From: Candidatus Pantoea edessiphila
GTDB lineage: Bacteria; Pseudomonadota; Gammaproteobacteria; Enterobacterales; Enterobacteriaceae
Assembly: GCF_002933345.1 (NCBI RefSeq)
Contig: NZ_PDKR01000001.1
Span: 85,986-149,985 of the forward strand
Reading direction: 5' to 3'
DNA: 64,000 bases
The notes beneath the pieces were generated by a model. That model saw nothing but the letters and a program-made list of their open reading frames with translations. It had not been told where the DNA came from and did no database searches. How positions within the stretch are numbered: the first letter of the stretch is position 1; every line of letters starts with the position of its first letter. The position numbers and the translations under genes were made by a program. Below are positions 41,071-52,158 of the stretch, piece after piece.

Positions 41071-42165
41071 CTAAATATTAAATAAAAACTTAATTACATC
41101 ACCATCTTTAACAATGTAATCTTTGCCCTCTGATCGTATTTTGCCTGCATCTTTTGCACCTTGTTCTCCTTTATATAATATATAATCTTCGAATGAAATA
41201 GTTTTTGCACAAATAAAACCTTTTTTGAAATCATTATGAATTTTTCTAGCTGCTTGTGGTGCAGTTGTACCAATAGGTATTGTCCATGCACGAATTTCTT
41301 TTATACTGGCAGTAAAGTAAGTATGTAAATTAAGTAATGAATAGCCAACACGGATTACTTGATTTAAGCAAGGTTCTTTTTCTAATTTAAGAATGTTAGT
41401 CTGATTATTAAGATTTTGATGATTTATTTTAGTAATATCAGCTTCAATTAATGCACATAAAGGTATCACTAATATATTTTCTTTTTCAGCAATTTCATAT
41501 AATTTATCCAAATTATAGTTATTATTTGAATTTTCTTCTTCAACATTCGCAATGTATATAGTTGGTTTTAAAGTTAAAAAATTTAGACAATTAATTAAAG
41601 ACCTTTCTTCAAAAGTCAAATATAATGTTCTTAACATATTTGAATCCAAAAGATGATCCATGCATTTCTCTAATACCTTTAATTCATTTATAGAATTAAT
41701 ATTTTTTTCGCTTGTTTTTTTTGTTAATCTCTTTATTTTATTTTCACAACTATCTAAGTCAGCTAAAATTAACTCATCATTAACAATATTAATATCTTCT
41801 AGTGGATTAACTTTTCCTGAAATATGAATAATACTTTTATCATTGAAACAACGAACTACATGAAAAATCGCTTCAGTTGAGCGAATATTATTTAAGAAAA
41901 GATTTCCTAATCCTTCTCCTCTAGATGCACCTTTAACTAATCCTGCAATATCAACTAATTCCATAGTTGTTGGAACCAAGCAACGAGGCTTAATGATTTC
42001 TGCTAACTGATATAATCTTAAATCTGGTACAGAAACAACACCAATATTAGGTTTAATTGTGCAGAAAGGGAAATTTGCTGATTTTATATTCTTACCGGTA
42101 AGTGCATTAAAAACAGTAGACTTACCTACATTTGGTAAACCTATGATACCACATTTAAATCCCAA
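41071..42165 (-). CDS. ychF: Redox-regulated ATPase YchF (Obg-like)
   Basis: OBG-family P-loop protein that prefers ATP and binds ribosomes. 364 residues (E. coli 363). G1 [17 protein letters not shown]3 [17 protein letters not shown], the altered NxxE specificity motif in YIANVEEEN, a helical coiled-coil insert, and a C-terminal TGS domain (about 280-364; [45 protein letters not shown]). Transcribed with pth, as in E. coli. Confidence 0.96.
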   Translation of the reverse strand: MGFKCGIIGLPNVGKSTVFNALTGKNIKSANFPFCTIKPNIGVVSVPDLRLYQLAEIIKPRCLVPTTMELVDIAGLVKGASRGEGLGNLFLNNIRSTEAIFHVVRCFNDKSIIHISGKVNPLEDINIVNDELILADLDSCENKIKRLTKKTSEKNINSINELKVLEKCMDHLLDSNMLRTLYLTFEERSLINCLNFLTLKPTIYIANVEEENSNNNYNLDKLYEIAEKENILVIPLCALIEADITKINHQNLNNQTNILKLEKEPCLNQVIRVGYSLLNLHTYFTASIKEIRAWTIPIGTTAPQAARKIHNDFKKGFICAKTISFEDYILYKGEQGAKDAGKIRSEGKDYIVKDGDVIKFLFNI

Positions 42166-42213
42166 ATTTTAATATCCTTTTTTGTTTAAATTATTAATTA
42201 TTTTTAATCAAAA

Positions 42214-42798
42214 TTATTTATTTAAAGAATTTAGACAATTAACAGCTTTAGTATAATTATTTTTTAACCATATTTCCGTACAAAATAAGGCTTCAACAAT
42301 AGCTTTATTAATAAGTTTTTTTTCATCAACAGATGGTTCGCTAAGTACAAACCTTTCTACTTGATCACTATCTCCAGGGTGACCAATGCCAATTCTTAAC
42401 CTATAAAAATTTTTATTATTTCCAAATTTATTAATAATATCTTTTAAACCATTATGTCCACCATGACTGCCACCTTGTTTAAATTTTGCTATGCCGGGAG
42501 GTAAATTAAGTTCATCATGAACTATTAAAATTTCTTCTGGTTTAATGTTATAAAATTTAGACATAGTATTTACTGCTGTACCACTTAAATTCATAAAAGT
42601 ATCTGGCATTAATAAATATAAAATATTATGATCAATATCTAATTTTGATGTAAGTCCAAAAAACTTAGAATTATTTTTTAAAAAAAGATTATATTTTTTT
42701 ATTAATGAACTCAAATACCACGCCCCTACATTATGACGTGTAAAAACATATTTTTTTCCAGGATTTAAAAGACCTACTATTAATTTAAGCCTGTTCAT
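42214..42798 (-). CDS. pth: Peptidyl-tRNA hydrolase
   Basis: Recycles peptidyl-tRNA released during abortive translation. 194 residues from this start, identical to the E. coli length. Catalytic histidine in [10 protein letters not shown], asparagines in LLNPGKKY and [10 protein letters not shown], aspartate in [10 protein letters not shown], and [14 protein letters not shown] further ATG four codons upstream is in frame but would give a non-family N-terminus. Confidence 0.96.
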   Translation of the reverse strand: MNRLKLIVGLLNPGKKYVFTRHNVGAWYLSSLIKKYNLFLKNNSKFFGLTSKLDIDHNILYLLMPDTFMNLSGTAVNTMSKFYNIKPEEILIVHDELNLPPGIAKFKQGGSHGGHNGLKDIINKFGNNKNFYRLRIGIGHPGDSDQVERFVLSEPSVDEKKLINKAIVEALFCTEIWLKNNYTKAVNCLNSLNK

Positions 42799-42914
42799 AA
42801 ATAATACCATATTGAAAATTCAATATCTTTATATATTTTGTTAATAAATAAATTGATTATATAACTAATGATAAAAAATTAAAAATTATAATTATATAAA
42901 TAATTTAAAATATA

Positions 42915-43862
42915 TTAATGTTCAAACATAGCAGATATAGATTCATTATTACTGATACGTCTGATTGCTTCAGCTAACATCCCTGATAAAGTTAATACTC
43001 TAACATTAGGCAAGGATTTTATTTCTTTAGATAGAGGAATAGTATCACATACTATCACCTTATCAATAAGTGAATTTTTTAAATTTTTAGATGCATAACC
43101 AGAGAAAACAGGATGTGTAGCATATGCGAAAACACGTTTAGCTCCACGTTCTTTTAATGCTTCTGCTGCTTTACATAAAGTACTGCCTGTATCAATCATA
43201 TCATCTATTAAAACACAATCTCGATCAGAAACATCTCCAATAACATGCATAACTTGAGAAACGTTATAATTAGGACGACGTTTATCAATAATTGCCATAT
43301 CTGTATCATTTAATAATTTAGCAATAGCACGGGCTCTAACTACACCACCAATATCGGGAGAAACAACAATAGGATTTATTAAATCTAAACTTAACATATC
43401 TTCTAATAAAACTGGGCTAGCAAATACGTTATCAACTGGAATATCAAAAAATCCTTGAATTTGTTCAGCATGTAGATCAACAGTAAGAATACGATCGACT
43501 CTAATATTTGAAAGAAAATCTGCTATTAATTTAGCAGTAATAGGCACTCTGGCAGAACGTACACGCCGATCTTGACGAGCATAACCAAAATAAGGAATAA
43601 CAGCAGTAATACGACCAGCAGAAGCTCTACGCAGTGCATCTGCCATTACAAATAGTTCCATTACATTATCATTAGTTGGAAAACAAGTAGATTGAATAAT
43701 AAAAACATCACCTCCCCGAACGTTTTCATTTATATGCACACTTACTTCTCCATCACTGAAACGGCTAACAGCAATATCGCCCAAATTAGTATATAGACAA
43801 TTAGCAATTAATTGTGCTAGTTCTGGAGTAGCATTACCAGTAAATAATTTCATATCTGGCAT
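42915..43862 (-). CDS. prs: Ribose-phosphate pyrophosphokinase
   Basis: Makes PRPP for purine, pyrimidine, NAD, His and Trp synthesis. 315 residues as in E. coli, and one of the best conserved proteins of the window. ATP and ribose-5-phosphate sites [12 protein letters not shown] and [13 protein letters not shown], the flexible region [19 protein letters not shown], and the PRPP loop [14 protein letters not shown] are all present. The C-terminus (ESISAMFEH) is intact. Confidence 0.98.
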   Translation of the reverse strand: MPDMKLFTGNATPELAQLIANCLYTNLGDIAVSRFSDGEVSVHINENVRGGDVFIIQSTCFPTNDNVMELFVMADALRRASAGRITAVIPYFGYARQDRRVRSARVPITAKLIADFLSNIRVDRILTVDLHAEQIQGFFDIPVDNVFASPVLLEDMLSLDLINPIVVSPDIGGVVRARAIAKLLNDTDMAIIDKRRPNYNVSQVMHVIGDVSDRDCVLIDDMIDTGSTLCKAAEALKERGAKRVFAYATHPVFSGYASKNLKNSLIDKVIVCDTIPLSKEIKSLPNVRVLTLSGMLAEAIRRISNNESISAMFEH

Positions 43863-43933
43863 AAAAATCCTTGTTAATTATTGTAAAAGAATTTATTAAT
43901 GATATGTATTTAATTAAATAATATTCATATATG

Positions 43934-44803
43934 TTATAATGACTTATTACTTAATTTTTCATAAAATAACTTGCGTAATGGAGATATATTTATACCTTTA
44001 GCTACAAATCCAGTAAAAGATTGAGGAATTAATTTCAACACATCATAAGCTTTACTTTCAATATCGAATACAGAAAATACACAAGATCCAGTACCAGTTA
44101 ATCTAGTAGGTGCATAATTTAAAAGAAATGAGATGATGTTATCAATTTGAATAAAATTAGTGCGTACTATTTTTTCAAAATCATTAGAAAATGGTAAGTG
44201 CAAAAGTGTTTGAAGATTATAATTTTTATTATTTCTTGTTAAATTAAAGCAACTAAATATTTCTGATGTGCTTATATTTATATTAGGATAAACAATAAGA
44301 TACCATTTTTCTTTTATTTTAATAGGTCTAATTTTTTCACCAATCCCTTCAGCAAATGCTGTAAATCCATAAATAAACACCGGTATATCAGCACCCAATT
44401 GCAAACCAAGTGTTGCAAGTTCATAAACTGTAAATTGAGTTTTCCATAAATAATTAAGTGCTACTAAAACTGTAGCAGCATTAGACGAACCGCCTCCTAA
44501 TCCACTACCTATAGGTAATTTCTTTTGTATACTAATAAATGCACCAGTTTTTAAAGGTAATATTTTTTTTGATTTTAACTTTAATAAAGTTGCAGCTTTT
44601 ATAATCAAGTTGTTTTCTTTTGGTATATTAATTAAATCTGTCAGTAAATCTATATCACCACTATTATTTATCTCTATTTTGATCATATCACTATAATCAA
44701 GAAGTTGAAAAATAGTTTGTATATTATGGTAACCATCCGATCTACGTCCAGTTATATAAAGAAAAAGGTTCAATTTAGCTGGAGCTGGCCATAAAGTCGT
44801 CAT
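43934..44803 (-). CDS. ispE: 4-diphosphocytidyl-2-C-methyl-D-erythritol kinase
   Basis: GHMP kinase of the MEP isoprenoid pathway. 289 residues from this start. WPAPAKLNLFLYITGRRSDG has the conserved lysine, PIGSGLGGGSSNAATVLVAL the ATP loop, LGADIPVF the catalytic aspartate, and APTRLTGTGSCVF the third motif. The frame is open 21 codons upstream (to 44866) but homologues start at M-T-x-WPxPAK. In E. coli lolB lies directly upstream; it is missing here. Loss of this pathway would stop undecaprenyl and quinone side-chain supply, so retention is expected. Confidence 0.96.
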   Translation of the reverse strand: MTTLWPAPAKLNLFLYITGRRSDGYHNIQTIFQLLDYSDMIKIEINNSGDIDLLTDLINIPKENNLIIKAATLLKLKSKKILPLKTGAFISIQKKLPIGSGLGGGSSNAATVLVALNYLWKTQFTVYELATLGLQLGADIPVFIYGFTAFAEGIGEKIRPIKIKEKWYLIVYPNINISTSEIFSCFNLTRNNKNYNLQTLLHLPFSNDFEKIVRTNFIQIDNIISFLLNYAPTRLTGTGSCVFSVFDIESKAYDVLKLIPQSFTGFVAKGINISPLRKLFYEKLSNKSL

Positions 44804-45494
44804 ACTATCATATTCTATTACATTTTTAATAGCTGTTATTTTATTATATTTATAATTTATATTCAACTAAACGAATTCAAATTAAATTCATAATTAATAT
44901 ATACTTTGTTGGATTTAACTAACTGATAATTTTAGATAAAAAATTAAATTAAATTCTTTTATTTAAAGAATAGTTTATTATTAAAAAATCATTATTGTAA
45001 TAATATAAAAAATCATTATTGTAATAATAAAAATGTATAAATCATAATTAATTAGATATCTCCTTATTAATATAATATAATTATATTGATTTTAAAAAAG
45101 TTGATTTTATTATTATATTGTTACCCATTGAAATATATCTAGAAAATTGTGATTAATCTATATATTAAATTACGTTAATTTTGTTATTTTAATGATTAAA
45201 CTATAGTATACTTGATAATTAAAAAGATTATATATCTTATAAACATCACATAATATTATGTTATCAATTAAACAAGTATTTATAGACTTAATTACAATAC
45301 ATGCAAACAATATAATGATTGCTTTAATCATACATGACTGATGAATAGGATAAATTTTTATTTTAAATCTTTTATATTTTTTTATATCTTATATCTATTT
45401 TATTCCTTTTAATTATATATTGAATGTTGATTATATTTATAATTAAGAATCCTTAAATTATTAAAATATCCTAACTTAAAATACTAGATTACTG
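44804..45494. other. Spacer between divergent ispE and hemA (former lolB site)
   Basis: About 690 bases without a gene. lolB lies between ispE and hemA in E. coli; no lolB relic is visible. The stretch contains a perfect 24-bp tandem duplication at 44982-45029. Confidence 0.5.
44982..45029. repeat. Perfect 24-bp tandem duplication
   Basis: TAAAAAATCATTATTGTAATAATA-type unit occurs twice head to tail (44982-45005 and 45006-45029). Each unit contains the small inverted repeat ATTATT-GT-AATAAT. Confidence 0.9.
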
Positions 45495-46751
45495 ATGACA
45501 TTGTTTGTTCTTGGAGTTAATCATAAAACTGCGTCTATTAATTTGCGTGAACGTTTATCATTTGGGCAAGAAATAGTACATAAAGCTCTTAATAATTTGT
45601 TATCTAATTCAAGGATACAGAGTGCAGTATTTATTTCAACATGTAATAGGATAGAGATTTATATAAGTATAAATGAACAAGTTACTCTAAAAGAATATTT
45701 AATAAATTGGTTATGTAAATATCACCGATTAAACAAAGAAGAGATATCTAACAGTTTATATTATTATAAAAATAGAGAAGCAATAAGTCATCTAATGCGT
45801 GTTGCCTGCGGATTAGATTCAATGATATTAGGAGAATCCCAAATATTTGGTCAAGTAAAACAAGCTTTTGCTATTTCACAAAAAAATAATTCAGTAAATA
45901 GTGAAATCAATAAAATGTTTCAGAAAACGTTTTCTACGGTAAAACGTATTAGATCTGAAACTAATATTGGGACTAATGCTATTTCGGTAGCATTTGCCGC
46001 TTGTGTTTTAGCTTGTCAAATTTTTAAATCTTTATCTAAAACCATAGTATTATTAGTAGGGGCTGGAAAAAATATTAGCTTAGTTGCTCATTATTTACGC
46101 AAATATAAAGTAAAGAAGTTAATCATTTCTAATCGTACTCGTTCACGTGCTGAAATATTAGGTTTAGAAGTAAATGCAGAGGTAATAAATCAAATTGACA
46201 TAGATAAACATTTATACAAGGCTGATATTATAATATCTTCAACTTCTAGTCCATTTCCAATAATTAGTAAAAATATGGTAGAAAAAGCACTGAAAACAAG
46301 ATTTAATAAGCCATTGTTTTTAGTCGATATAGCAGTGCCTTATGATATTGAATTAGAAGTAAGTAATTTACCTAATACTTACCTTTACCGAGTGGATGAT
46401 TTAAAAGAAATCATAGATAAACATCTAATATATCGAAAAGTTGAAATTGTAAAAGCTGAAAATATAATCATTCAGGAAAGTAACAATTTTATGTTATGGT
46501 TGAAATCACAAAAAACAATGCATACTGTTTATAAATACCGTGCAAAAATTAAAGATATAGGTCTGGAAATGGAGAAAAGAGCATTACATGACTTACAAAA
46601 AGGTGTTGATCCTCAGAAAGTTATGCAGGCATTAATATATAGATTAACAAATCGTTTAATGCATGCACCTACGAAATCTCTTCAACAGGCAGCTTTGGAT
46701 GGTGATAAGGAACGTTTGAAAATTTTATGTGATAGTTTGGGTTTAAATTAA
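45495..46751 (+). CDS. hemA: Glutamyl-tRNA reductase
   Basis: First committed step of C5-pathway haem synthesis, reducing Glu-tRNA to glutamate-1-semialdehyde. 418 residues, as in E. coli. The active cysteine is in FISTCNRIEIY; GLDSMILGESQIFGQVKQA, the NADPH site LLVGAGKNISLVA, and the dimerisation helix end (LMHAPTKSLQQAALDGD) are present. The N-terminus MTLFVLGVNHKTASINLRE, a haem-regulated degron region in enterobacteria, is kept. Followed by prfA and prmC as in E. coli. Confidence 0.97.
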   Translation: MTLFVLGVNHKTASINLRERLSFGQEIVHKALNNLLSNSRIQSAVFISTCNRIEIYISINEQVTLKEYLINWLCKYHRLNKEEISNSLYYYKNREAISHLMRVACGLDSMILGESQIFGQVKQAFAISQKNNSVNSEINKMFQKTFSTVKRIRSETNIGTNAISVAFAACVLACQIFKSLSKTIVLLVGAGKNISLVAHYLRKYKVKKLIISNRTRSRAEILGLEVNAEVINQIDIDKHLYKADIIISSTSSPFPIISKNMVEKALKTRFNKPLFLVDIAVPYDIELEVSNLPNTYLYRVDDLKEIIDKHLIYRKVEIVKAENIIIQESNNFMLWLKSQKTMHTVYKYRAKIKDIGLEMEKRALHDLQKGVDPQKVMQALIYRLTNRLMHAPTKSLQQAALDGDKERLKILCDSLGLN

Positions 46752-46790
46752 TATTATTATTCAACAGTTGTTATGGAAATTTTTAAATAA

Positions 46791-47873
46791 ATGAAAACTT
46801 CTATTTTTACTAAACTAAAAGAACTTCAAAACAGATATGAAGAATTAGAAGTTCTTTTAACTAATTCAGATATAATCGTAAATCCAAAACTTTTCAATAA
46901 CCTTTCACGTGAATATTCTAAACTTACTACTATCACTAACTGTTTTAAGAAATGGCAAAAAGTTCATAAAAATATTGAAAATTTGAAAAGTTTATCTAAA
47001 GATCTTGAATTACAAGATATAGTGCAAAGTGAACTACAAGAATCATATAAAAACATCGAAATATTAGAACATGAATTACAAATTTTATTAATACCACAAG
47101 ATCCTGATGACGAACGTAATTGTTTTATAGAAATACGTGCTGCTACAGGAGGAGATGAAGCAGCAATTTTTGCAGGAGATTTATTTCGTATGTATGTTCG
47201 TTATGCTGAAATATGTAATTGGGATGTTACAATTGTTAGTTCTAATGATAGTGAACAAGGTGGATATAAAGAAATAATTATTCGTATTAATAGTAAAAAT
47301 GCTTATGGTAAGTTGAAATTTGAATCTGGTGGTCATCGTGTTCAACGTGTACCTGATACCGAATCTCAAGGACGTATTCATACATCAACCTGTACTGTAG
47401 CTGTAATTCCTGAAATAACTGAGGAATCAGTGTTAAAAATTAATAGTAATGATTTAAAAATTGACACTTTTCGTTCATCAGGAGCTGGGGGGCAACATGT
47501 TAATACAACTGATTCAGCTATTAGGATTACTCATTTGCCCACCGGCATTACAGTGGAATGTCAACATGAACGATCCCAACATAAAAATAAAGCCAGAGCA
47601 TTAACAATACTTGCATCTCGAATTCAAGTGATTAAAAAATCTCAGCGTCATGCTGAAGAGGCTAATATGCGTCGTAATCTTTTAGGGACTGGTGATAGAT
47701 CAGATCGAATTAGAACTTATAATTTTCCCCAAGGCAGAGTTACTGATCATAGAATAAATCTAACAATTTATCGTTTAGATGAAATACTAAATGGAAAATT
47801 AGAATCTTTAATTTATCCTATTATTCAGGAATATAAAGCTGATCAATTAGCATCATTGTCAGAAAAAAATTAA
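46791..47873 (+). CDS. prfA: Peptide chain release factor 1
   Basis: Recognises UAA and UAG and releases the peptide. 360 residues, as in E. coli. The GGQ motif is in [16 protein letters not shown]; the PxT-type stop-codon tripeptide region lies in [16 protein letters not shown]. The last base of its stop is the first of the prmC ATG, so the methyltransferase that modifies the GGQ glutamine is translationally coupled. Confidence 0.97.
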   Translation: MKTSIFTKLKELQNRYEELEVLLTNSDIIVNPKLFNNLSREYSKLTTITNCFKKWQKVHKNIENLKSLSKDLELQDIVQSELQESYKNIEILEHELQILLIPQDPDDERNCFIEIRAATGGDEAAIFAGDLFRMYVRYAEICNWDVTIVSSNDSEQGGYKEIIIRINSKNAYGKLKFESGGHRVQRVPDTESQGRIHTSTCTVAVIPEITEESVLKINSNDLKIDTFRSSGAGGQHVNTTDSAIRITHLPTGITVECQHERSQHKNKARALTILASRIQVIKKSQRHAEEANMRRNLLGTGDRSDRIRTYNFPQGRVTDHRINLTIYRLDEILNGKLESLIYPIIQEYKADQLASLSEKN

Positions 47874-48706
47874 TGAATATTCGAGATTGGTTAAAAAAAG
47901 CAATTGTAACTTTATATAATAGTAAAAATCCGAAATTTGACGCAGAAATGCTATTAAGCTTTAATATCGGAAAATCTCGTACTTGGTTACGTGCTTTTGA
48001 TGAACAGATTATTAATGATAAACAATTAGCATCTTTAGAACAATTACTAATTAGGCGTTTAAAAGGAGAGCCATTAGCCTATTTAATAGGGGAGTGTGAA
48101 TTTTGGTCTCTGCCATTAAATGTTACATATGATACAATCATTCCTCGTTTGGATACGGAAATTATAGTTGAACAATCTTTAATTTATATATCAAATTCAT
48201 ATTTTAAAGTTTTAGATCTTGGTACTGGAACCGGAGCAATTGCATTAGCAATTGCTACTGAACGTCCAAACTGTGAAATTATTGGAGTAGATTTTATTCC
48301 TACTGTAGTTGAGAATGCGCGAAAAAACGCTAAAAAACTTAACATTTATAATGTGGATTTTGTTTTAAGTTACTGGTTCGATAATTTATCACCAAATAAA
48401 TTTGATTTAATCGTGAGTAATCCTCCTTATATTGAACCTAATAGTATATACCTTAAACTAGGTGGTTTAAGTTTTGAACCTATTAGCGCATTAGTATCTA
48501 GTGAAAATGGTTTATCTGATTTAAAAATAATCATTAAAAATGCATTAAATTGGTTAAACACTAATGGTTGGCTTTTATTAGAACATGGTTGGAAACAAGG
48601 TGAAGCAGTTCGTTTTATGATGTATAACTATGGATATAGAAACATCAATACCATATATGATTATGAAGGAAATCCTCGTGTTACTTTTGGTAATGCACCA
48701 AAATAA
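47873..48706 (+). CDS. prmC: Release factor glutamine methyltransferase
   Basis: SAM-dependent N5-methylation of the GGQ glutamine of RF1 and RF2. 277 residues, as in E. coli. N-terminal helical domain, then DLGTGTGAIALAIATERP (SAM site) and the catalytic NPPY in VSNPPYIEPN. Overlaps prfA by one base (TAATG). Confidence 0.97.
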   Translation: MNIRDWLKKAIVTLYNSKNPKFDAEMLLSFNIGKSRTWLRAFDEQIINDKQLASLEQLLIRRLKGEPLAYLIGECEFWSLPLNVTYDTIIPRLDTEIIVEQSLIYISNSYFKVLDLGTGTGAIALAIATERPNCEIIGVDFIPTVVENARKNAKKLNIYNVDFVLSYWFDNLSPNKFDLIVSNPPYIEPNSIYLKLGGLSFEPISALVSSENGLSDLKIIIKNALNWLNTNGWLLLEHGWKQGEAVRFMMYNYGYRNINTIYDYEGNPRVTFGNAPK

Positions 48707-48871
48707 TCTTTTTATTATACTTCATAATAATAATTTAAATTAGATTACAAAAAATATTTAAGTTATTATTTAATATTAAACAAATAACTATACTATAATC
48801 AATAGTCATTTTAATAATTTCATTAATTTATCAACAATAATTGAAAACTTTTATATTAGGGATGGTATACT

Positions 48872-49675
48872 TTGGTTAAAAAATTAGACTTTAGTCAGAT
48901 GATGTTATGTGAAGCAGTTGTTGATACTATGGTTGATATTCGTTCCGATTTTCCATTGTCTTTTGTAAAAAATCAACTGTCAATATTAGTTAATAAAGCT
49001 AAGGATTATGTAGAATTAGAACAAAGTTCTAAATTAAAACTCAAAAAATTATTTGAACTTTTTTATAATGAATGGAGATTTGGAGGAGCTAGTGGCACGT
49101 ATAATTTATCAGATGTATTATGGTTAGATAAGGTATTACAAACAAGACAAGGTACCGCAATTTCTTTAAGTATAATTTTAATTCATATAGCTAACGAATT
49201 ACAGTTAACGTTAATGCCTATTATTTTCCCTACCCAATTGATTTTACGTGCTGGTTGGGTTGATAATTACGATTGGCTGATTGATCCATTTAATGGAGAT
49301 ACGCTTAACCTTTCTATATTAGAGGCTTGGTTAAAAGGAAATATTGACTCAAATGCTAAATTGCATGATGATGATCTTGATGAGGCTACAAATATCAGTG
49401 TTATTTATAAGCTGTTAACTACACTAAAAATTGCTTTAATGGAAGAAAGAAAAATGGAATTAGCTCTTAATGTTAATAAAATATTACTTCTTATCAATCC
49501 TAACGATCCTTACGAAATTAGAGATCGTGGTTTAATTTATGCTCAGTTAGATTGCGAACATATTGCAATTAATGACTTGACTTATTTTGTTGAACATTGT
49601 CCGGAAGATTTAGTAAGTGAAATGATTAAATTTCAAATTAATATAATTAAACAAAAAAAGGTAATTATACATTAA
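48872..49675 (+). CDS. sirB1: SirB1 family protein (YchA; transglutaminase-like and TPR)
   Basis: 267 residues, similar to E. coli YchA (269) throughout. The central part has the transglutaminase-like fold signature without clear catalytic cysteine (RQGTAISLSIILIHIANEL, IFPTQLILR, DWLIDPFNGDTL); the C-terminus has TPR-like repeats (LNPNDPYEIRDRGLIYAQLDCEH-type; here INPNDPYEIRDRGLIYA). The role is unknown in detail. The start appears to be TTG at 48872, with AGGGA about 9 bases before it; the nearest ATG upstream is out of frame and the next in-frame ATG (48899) is inside the conserved part. sirB2 and kdsA, its E. coli neighbours, are absent. Confidence 0.85.
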   Translation: MVKKLDFSQMMLCEAVVDTMVDIRSDFPLSFVKNQLSILVNKAKDYVELEQSSKLKLKKLFELFYNEWRFGGASGTYNLSDVLWLDKVLQTRQGTAISLSIILIHIANELQLTLMPIIFPTQLILRAGWVDNYDWLIDPFNGDTLNLSILEAWLKGNIDSNAKLHDDDLDEATNISVIYKLLTTLKIALMEERKMELALNVNKILLLINPNDPYEIRDRGLIYAQLDCEHIAINDLTYFVEHCPEDLVSEMIKFQINIIKQKKVIIH

Positions 49676-49970
49676 ATATAATAACTTAATTAACTAGTAA
49701 AATAAAAATCAACTTTGTTTATTGTTTATAATTAAATAATTACTAATTAATAGTTATTGTTAATATTTTTATTACCTCAAGTATTAAAAAAAAATATATT
49801 TTAAATATTAATTTTATCACATATTCTATGTTTATCTAGCTAATAATTTATTTAAAACAATTTTAATACTATTCATTTTTCAATTTTTGATTGAAGTTAT
49901 ATCTATCAATTTATTCTAGCAAATTAAAATTTATTCATTTTACTAATTGTAATTAACAAGAGAAATAACT

Positions 49971-51185
49971 ATGTCATTAAAAATTTTGCGTCAAGATTTC
50001 GATAATTGGATGATACCAGTTTATAATCCTGCTAAGTTTATACCTGTTTATGCTAAAGGCTCAACTGTATGGGATCAAAACGGCAAAGATTACATAGATT
50101 TTACTAGTGGAGTTGCTGTAAATGTGTTAGGACATGCACATCCATTATTACAACAAACTTTACGGAAACAAGCAGCTAATCTATGGCACGTTGGTAATGG
50201 TTATACTAATGAACCGATTTTACGTCTAGCAAAAAAATTAATTGATTCTACTTTTGCAGACAAAGTATTTTTCTGTAATTCTGGTGCAGAAGCAAATGAA
50301 GCAGCAATGAAGTTAGCACGTAAGGTAGCTAGAGATCGATTTGGTAAAAATAAGAATAATATATTAGCCTTTGATAATTCTTTTCATGGTCGTACTTTTT
50401 TTACAGTCGCAGCTGGAGGAAAATATGAATATGCAAAACATTTTGAACCACTTCCTAAAGAAATTCAACATGCGTCATTTAACGATATTGCATCTGTTAT
50501 TTCATTGATTAATAAATATACTTGTGCAGTTATTATTGAGCCAATTCAAGGAGAAGGGGGTGTTATCCCAGCTAAAATAGCTTTTCTGAAAAAAATAAGA
50601 GAATTATGTAATAAGTATAATGCATTATTAATTTTTGATGAAATCCAAACTGGAATAGGTCGTACCGGACAACTTTATGCCTATATGTATTATGGAGTAA
50701 TACCAGATATTTTAACAAGTGCTAAAGGACTTGGTGGTGGATTTCCTATTGGTGCTGTTTTGACTACAAACGAACTTGCATTAACGATGACTGTTGGTAC
50801 TCATGGTTCTACTTATGGTGGTAATCCATTAGCAGGTGCATTAGCGACAAAAGTACTAGAATTAATTAAAAAAGATAAAATTATAGAAGGAGTTGCTCAA
50901 CGTCATGCATGGATTGTTAACTATTTAAACAAAATAAACAGAGAGTTAAATATATTTAAAAAAATAAGAGGTTTAGGATTACTTATTGGTGCAGTTTTAA
51001 ATAAAAATTTTGAAAATCAAGCTAATCAAATAAATATTTCAGCTGCAAATTACGGAGTAATGACCTTAGTAGCTAGTTCCAATGTTATACGCTTTACTCC
51101 AGCATTAAATATTAGTAAAAAAGAAATAAACATTGGTATGAAAAGATTTGCTAACGCATGTAAGTTTGTTATAAAAAATAAATGA
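49971..51185 (+). CDS. astC: Succinylornithine/acetylornithine aminotransferase (AstC/ArgD type)
   Basis: PLP-dependent class III aminotransferase, 404 residues. The PLP lysine is in [30 protein letters not shown] and the phosphate site [15 protein letters not shown] follow the family. Segments such as [32 protein letters not shown] and [14 protein letters not shown] are closer to E. coli AstC than to ArgD, and nadE is near in both genomes. The other ast genes (A, B, D, E) are not here. AstC/ArgD enzymes can also act on N-succinyl-LL-diaminopimelate; a role in diaminopimelate synthesis is my inference. Symbol by position and similarity. Confidence 0.85.
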   Translation: MSLKILRQDFDNWMIPVYNPAKFIPVYAKGSTVWDQNGKDYIDFTSGVAVNVLGHAHPLLQQTLRKQAANLWHVGNGYTNEPILRLAKKLIDSTFADKVFFCNSGAEANEAAMKLARKVARDRFGKNKNNILAFDNSFHGRTFFTVAAGGKYEYAKHFEPLPKEIQHASFNDIASVISLINKYTCAVIIEPIQGEGGVIPAKIAFLKKIRELCNKYNALLIFDEIQTGIGRTGQLYAYMYYGVIPDILTSAKGLGGGFPIGAVLTTNELALTMTVGTHGSTYGGNPLAGALATKVLELIKKDKIIEGVAQRHAWIVNYLNKINRELNIFKKIRGLGLLIGAVLNKNFENQANQINISAANYGVMTLVASSNVIRFTPALNISKKEINIGMKRFANACKFVIKNK

Positions 51186-51238
51186 TTATTGCTGTTATAA
51201 TAATGTCATAGAAATATAAAATGAATTAATTTTAATAA

Positions 51239-51256
51239 TTAAAACAATTGTTTTAA
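51239..51256. terminator. Palindrome between convergent astC and nadE
   Basis: TTAAAACAATTGTTTTAA, an 18-bp perfect palindrome with T4 and A4 arms, lies between the stops of the two convergent genes. Candidate two-way terminator. Confidence 0.45.
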
Positions 51257-51266
51257 ATTTAGATAA

Positions 51267-52091
51267 TTATTTCCAAAAATTATCAAAAATAGTTATTGGC
51301 AAATGTCTTTTATGATGTGTTTTTAAATAAAGTTGTTCTATAATTTTTATATTCTTTATGCTTAATGATTTACCTTCTAAATAGTCGTCTATGATATCAT
51401 AAGTAATTCCTAAAACGGATTCATCTTCTCTAGCTGGTTGACTATCTTCTAAATCAGCTGTTGGTTTTTTAAGGTATAAATGTTGTGGACAGTCAATTGC
51501 TTGTAACATTTTTTTGATTTGACGTTTATTTAATCTGAATAACGGATTAATATCAGTTCCCCCATCACCATATTTTGTAAAAAAACCAGTAATTGATTCT
51601 GCTGCATGGTCAGTACCAACTACTATACCTTGATTCATACTAGCTATACTATACTGCACTTTCATCCTTTCTCTAGCTTTTTCGTTACCTCTTACAAAAT
51701 CAGATATAATTATTCCGGCATCTTTTAAAGCGTTTTCACTAGCTAAAACTGCATTCTTAATATTTACAATTATATGACGATCTGGTTTTATAAAAGATAA
51801 AGAATCCTTACAATCTTGTTCATCAAGTTGAATTCCATAAGGTAATCTTATAGCGATAAAAATATAATCATTTCTGCCTGTATCTTTTCTTAATTCAGAA
51901 ATAGCCAACTGGGATAACTTTCCTGCAAGAGTTGAATCTTGACCACCACTAATACCAAGTATTAATTTTTTTATATTTTTATGTTTAATTAAATATTGTT
52001 TTAAAAAATTAATACTATTACGAATCTCCTGTTTTGTATTAATTATTGGTTTAACTCCAAGTTTTTTTATAATTTCTTGTTGTAATGACAT
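51267..52091 (-). CDS. nadE: NH3-dependent NAD+ synthetase
   Basis: Last step of NAD synthesis. 274 residues (E. coli 275). P-loop [40 protein letters not shown] with metal and deamido-NAD contacts, and [17 protein letters not shown]. It lacks a glutaminase domain, so it uses free ammonia. Complete. Confidence 0.97.
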   Translation of the reverse strand: MSLQQEIIKKLGVKPIINTKQEIRNSINFLKQYLIKHKNIKKLILGISGGQDSTLAGKLSQLAISELRKDTGRNDYIFIAIRLPYGIQLDEQDCKDSLSFIKPDRHIIVNIKNAVLASENALKDAGIIISDFVRGNEKARERMKVQYSIASMNQGIVVGTDHAAESITGFFTKYGDGGTDINPLFRLNKRQIKKMLQAIDCPQHLYLKKPTADLEDSQPAREDESVLGITYDIIDDYLEGKSLSIKNIKIIEQLYLKTHHKRHLPITIFDNFWK

Positions 52092-52158
52092 TATATTTTA
52101 TTCCTTAATAAATAAAAACACATCTTTTTTTAACTTATTATGTGATAACTAGTTAAAA

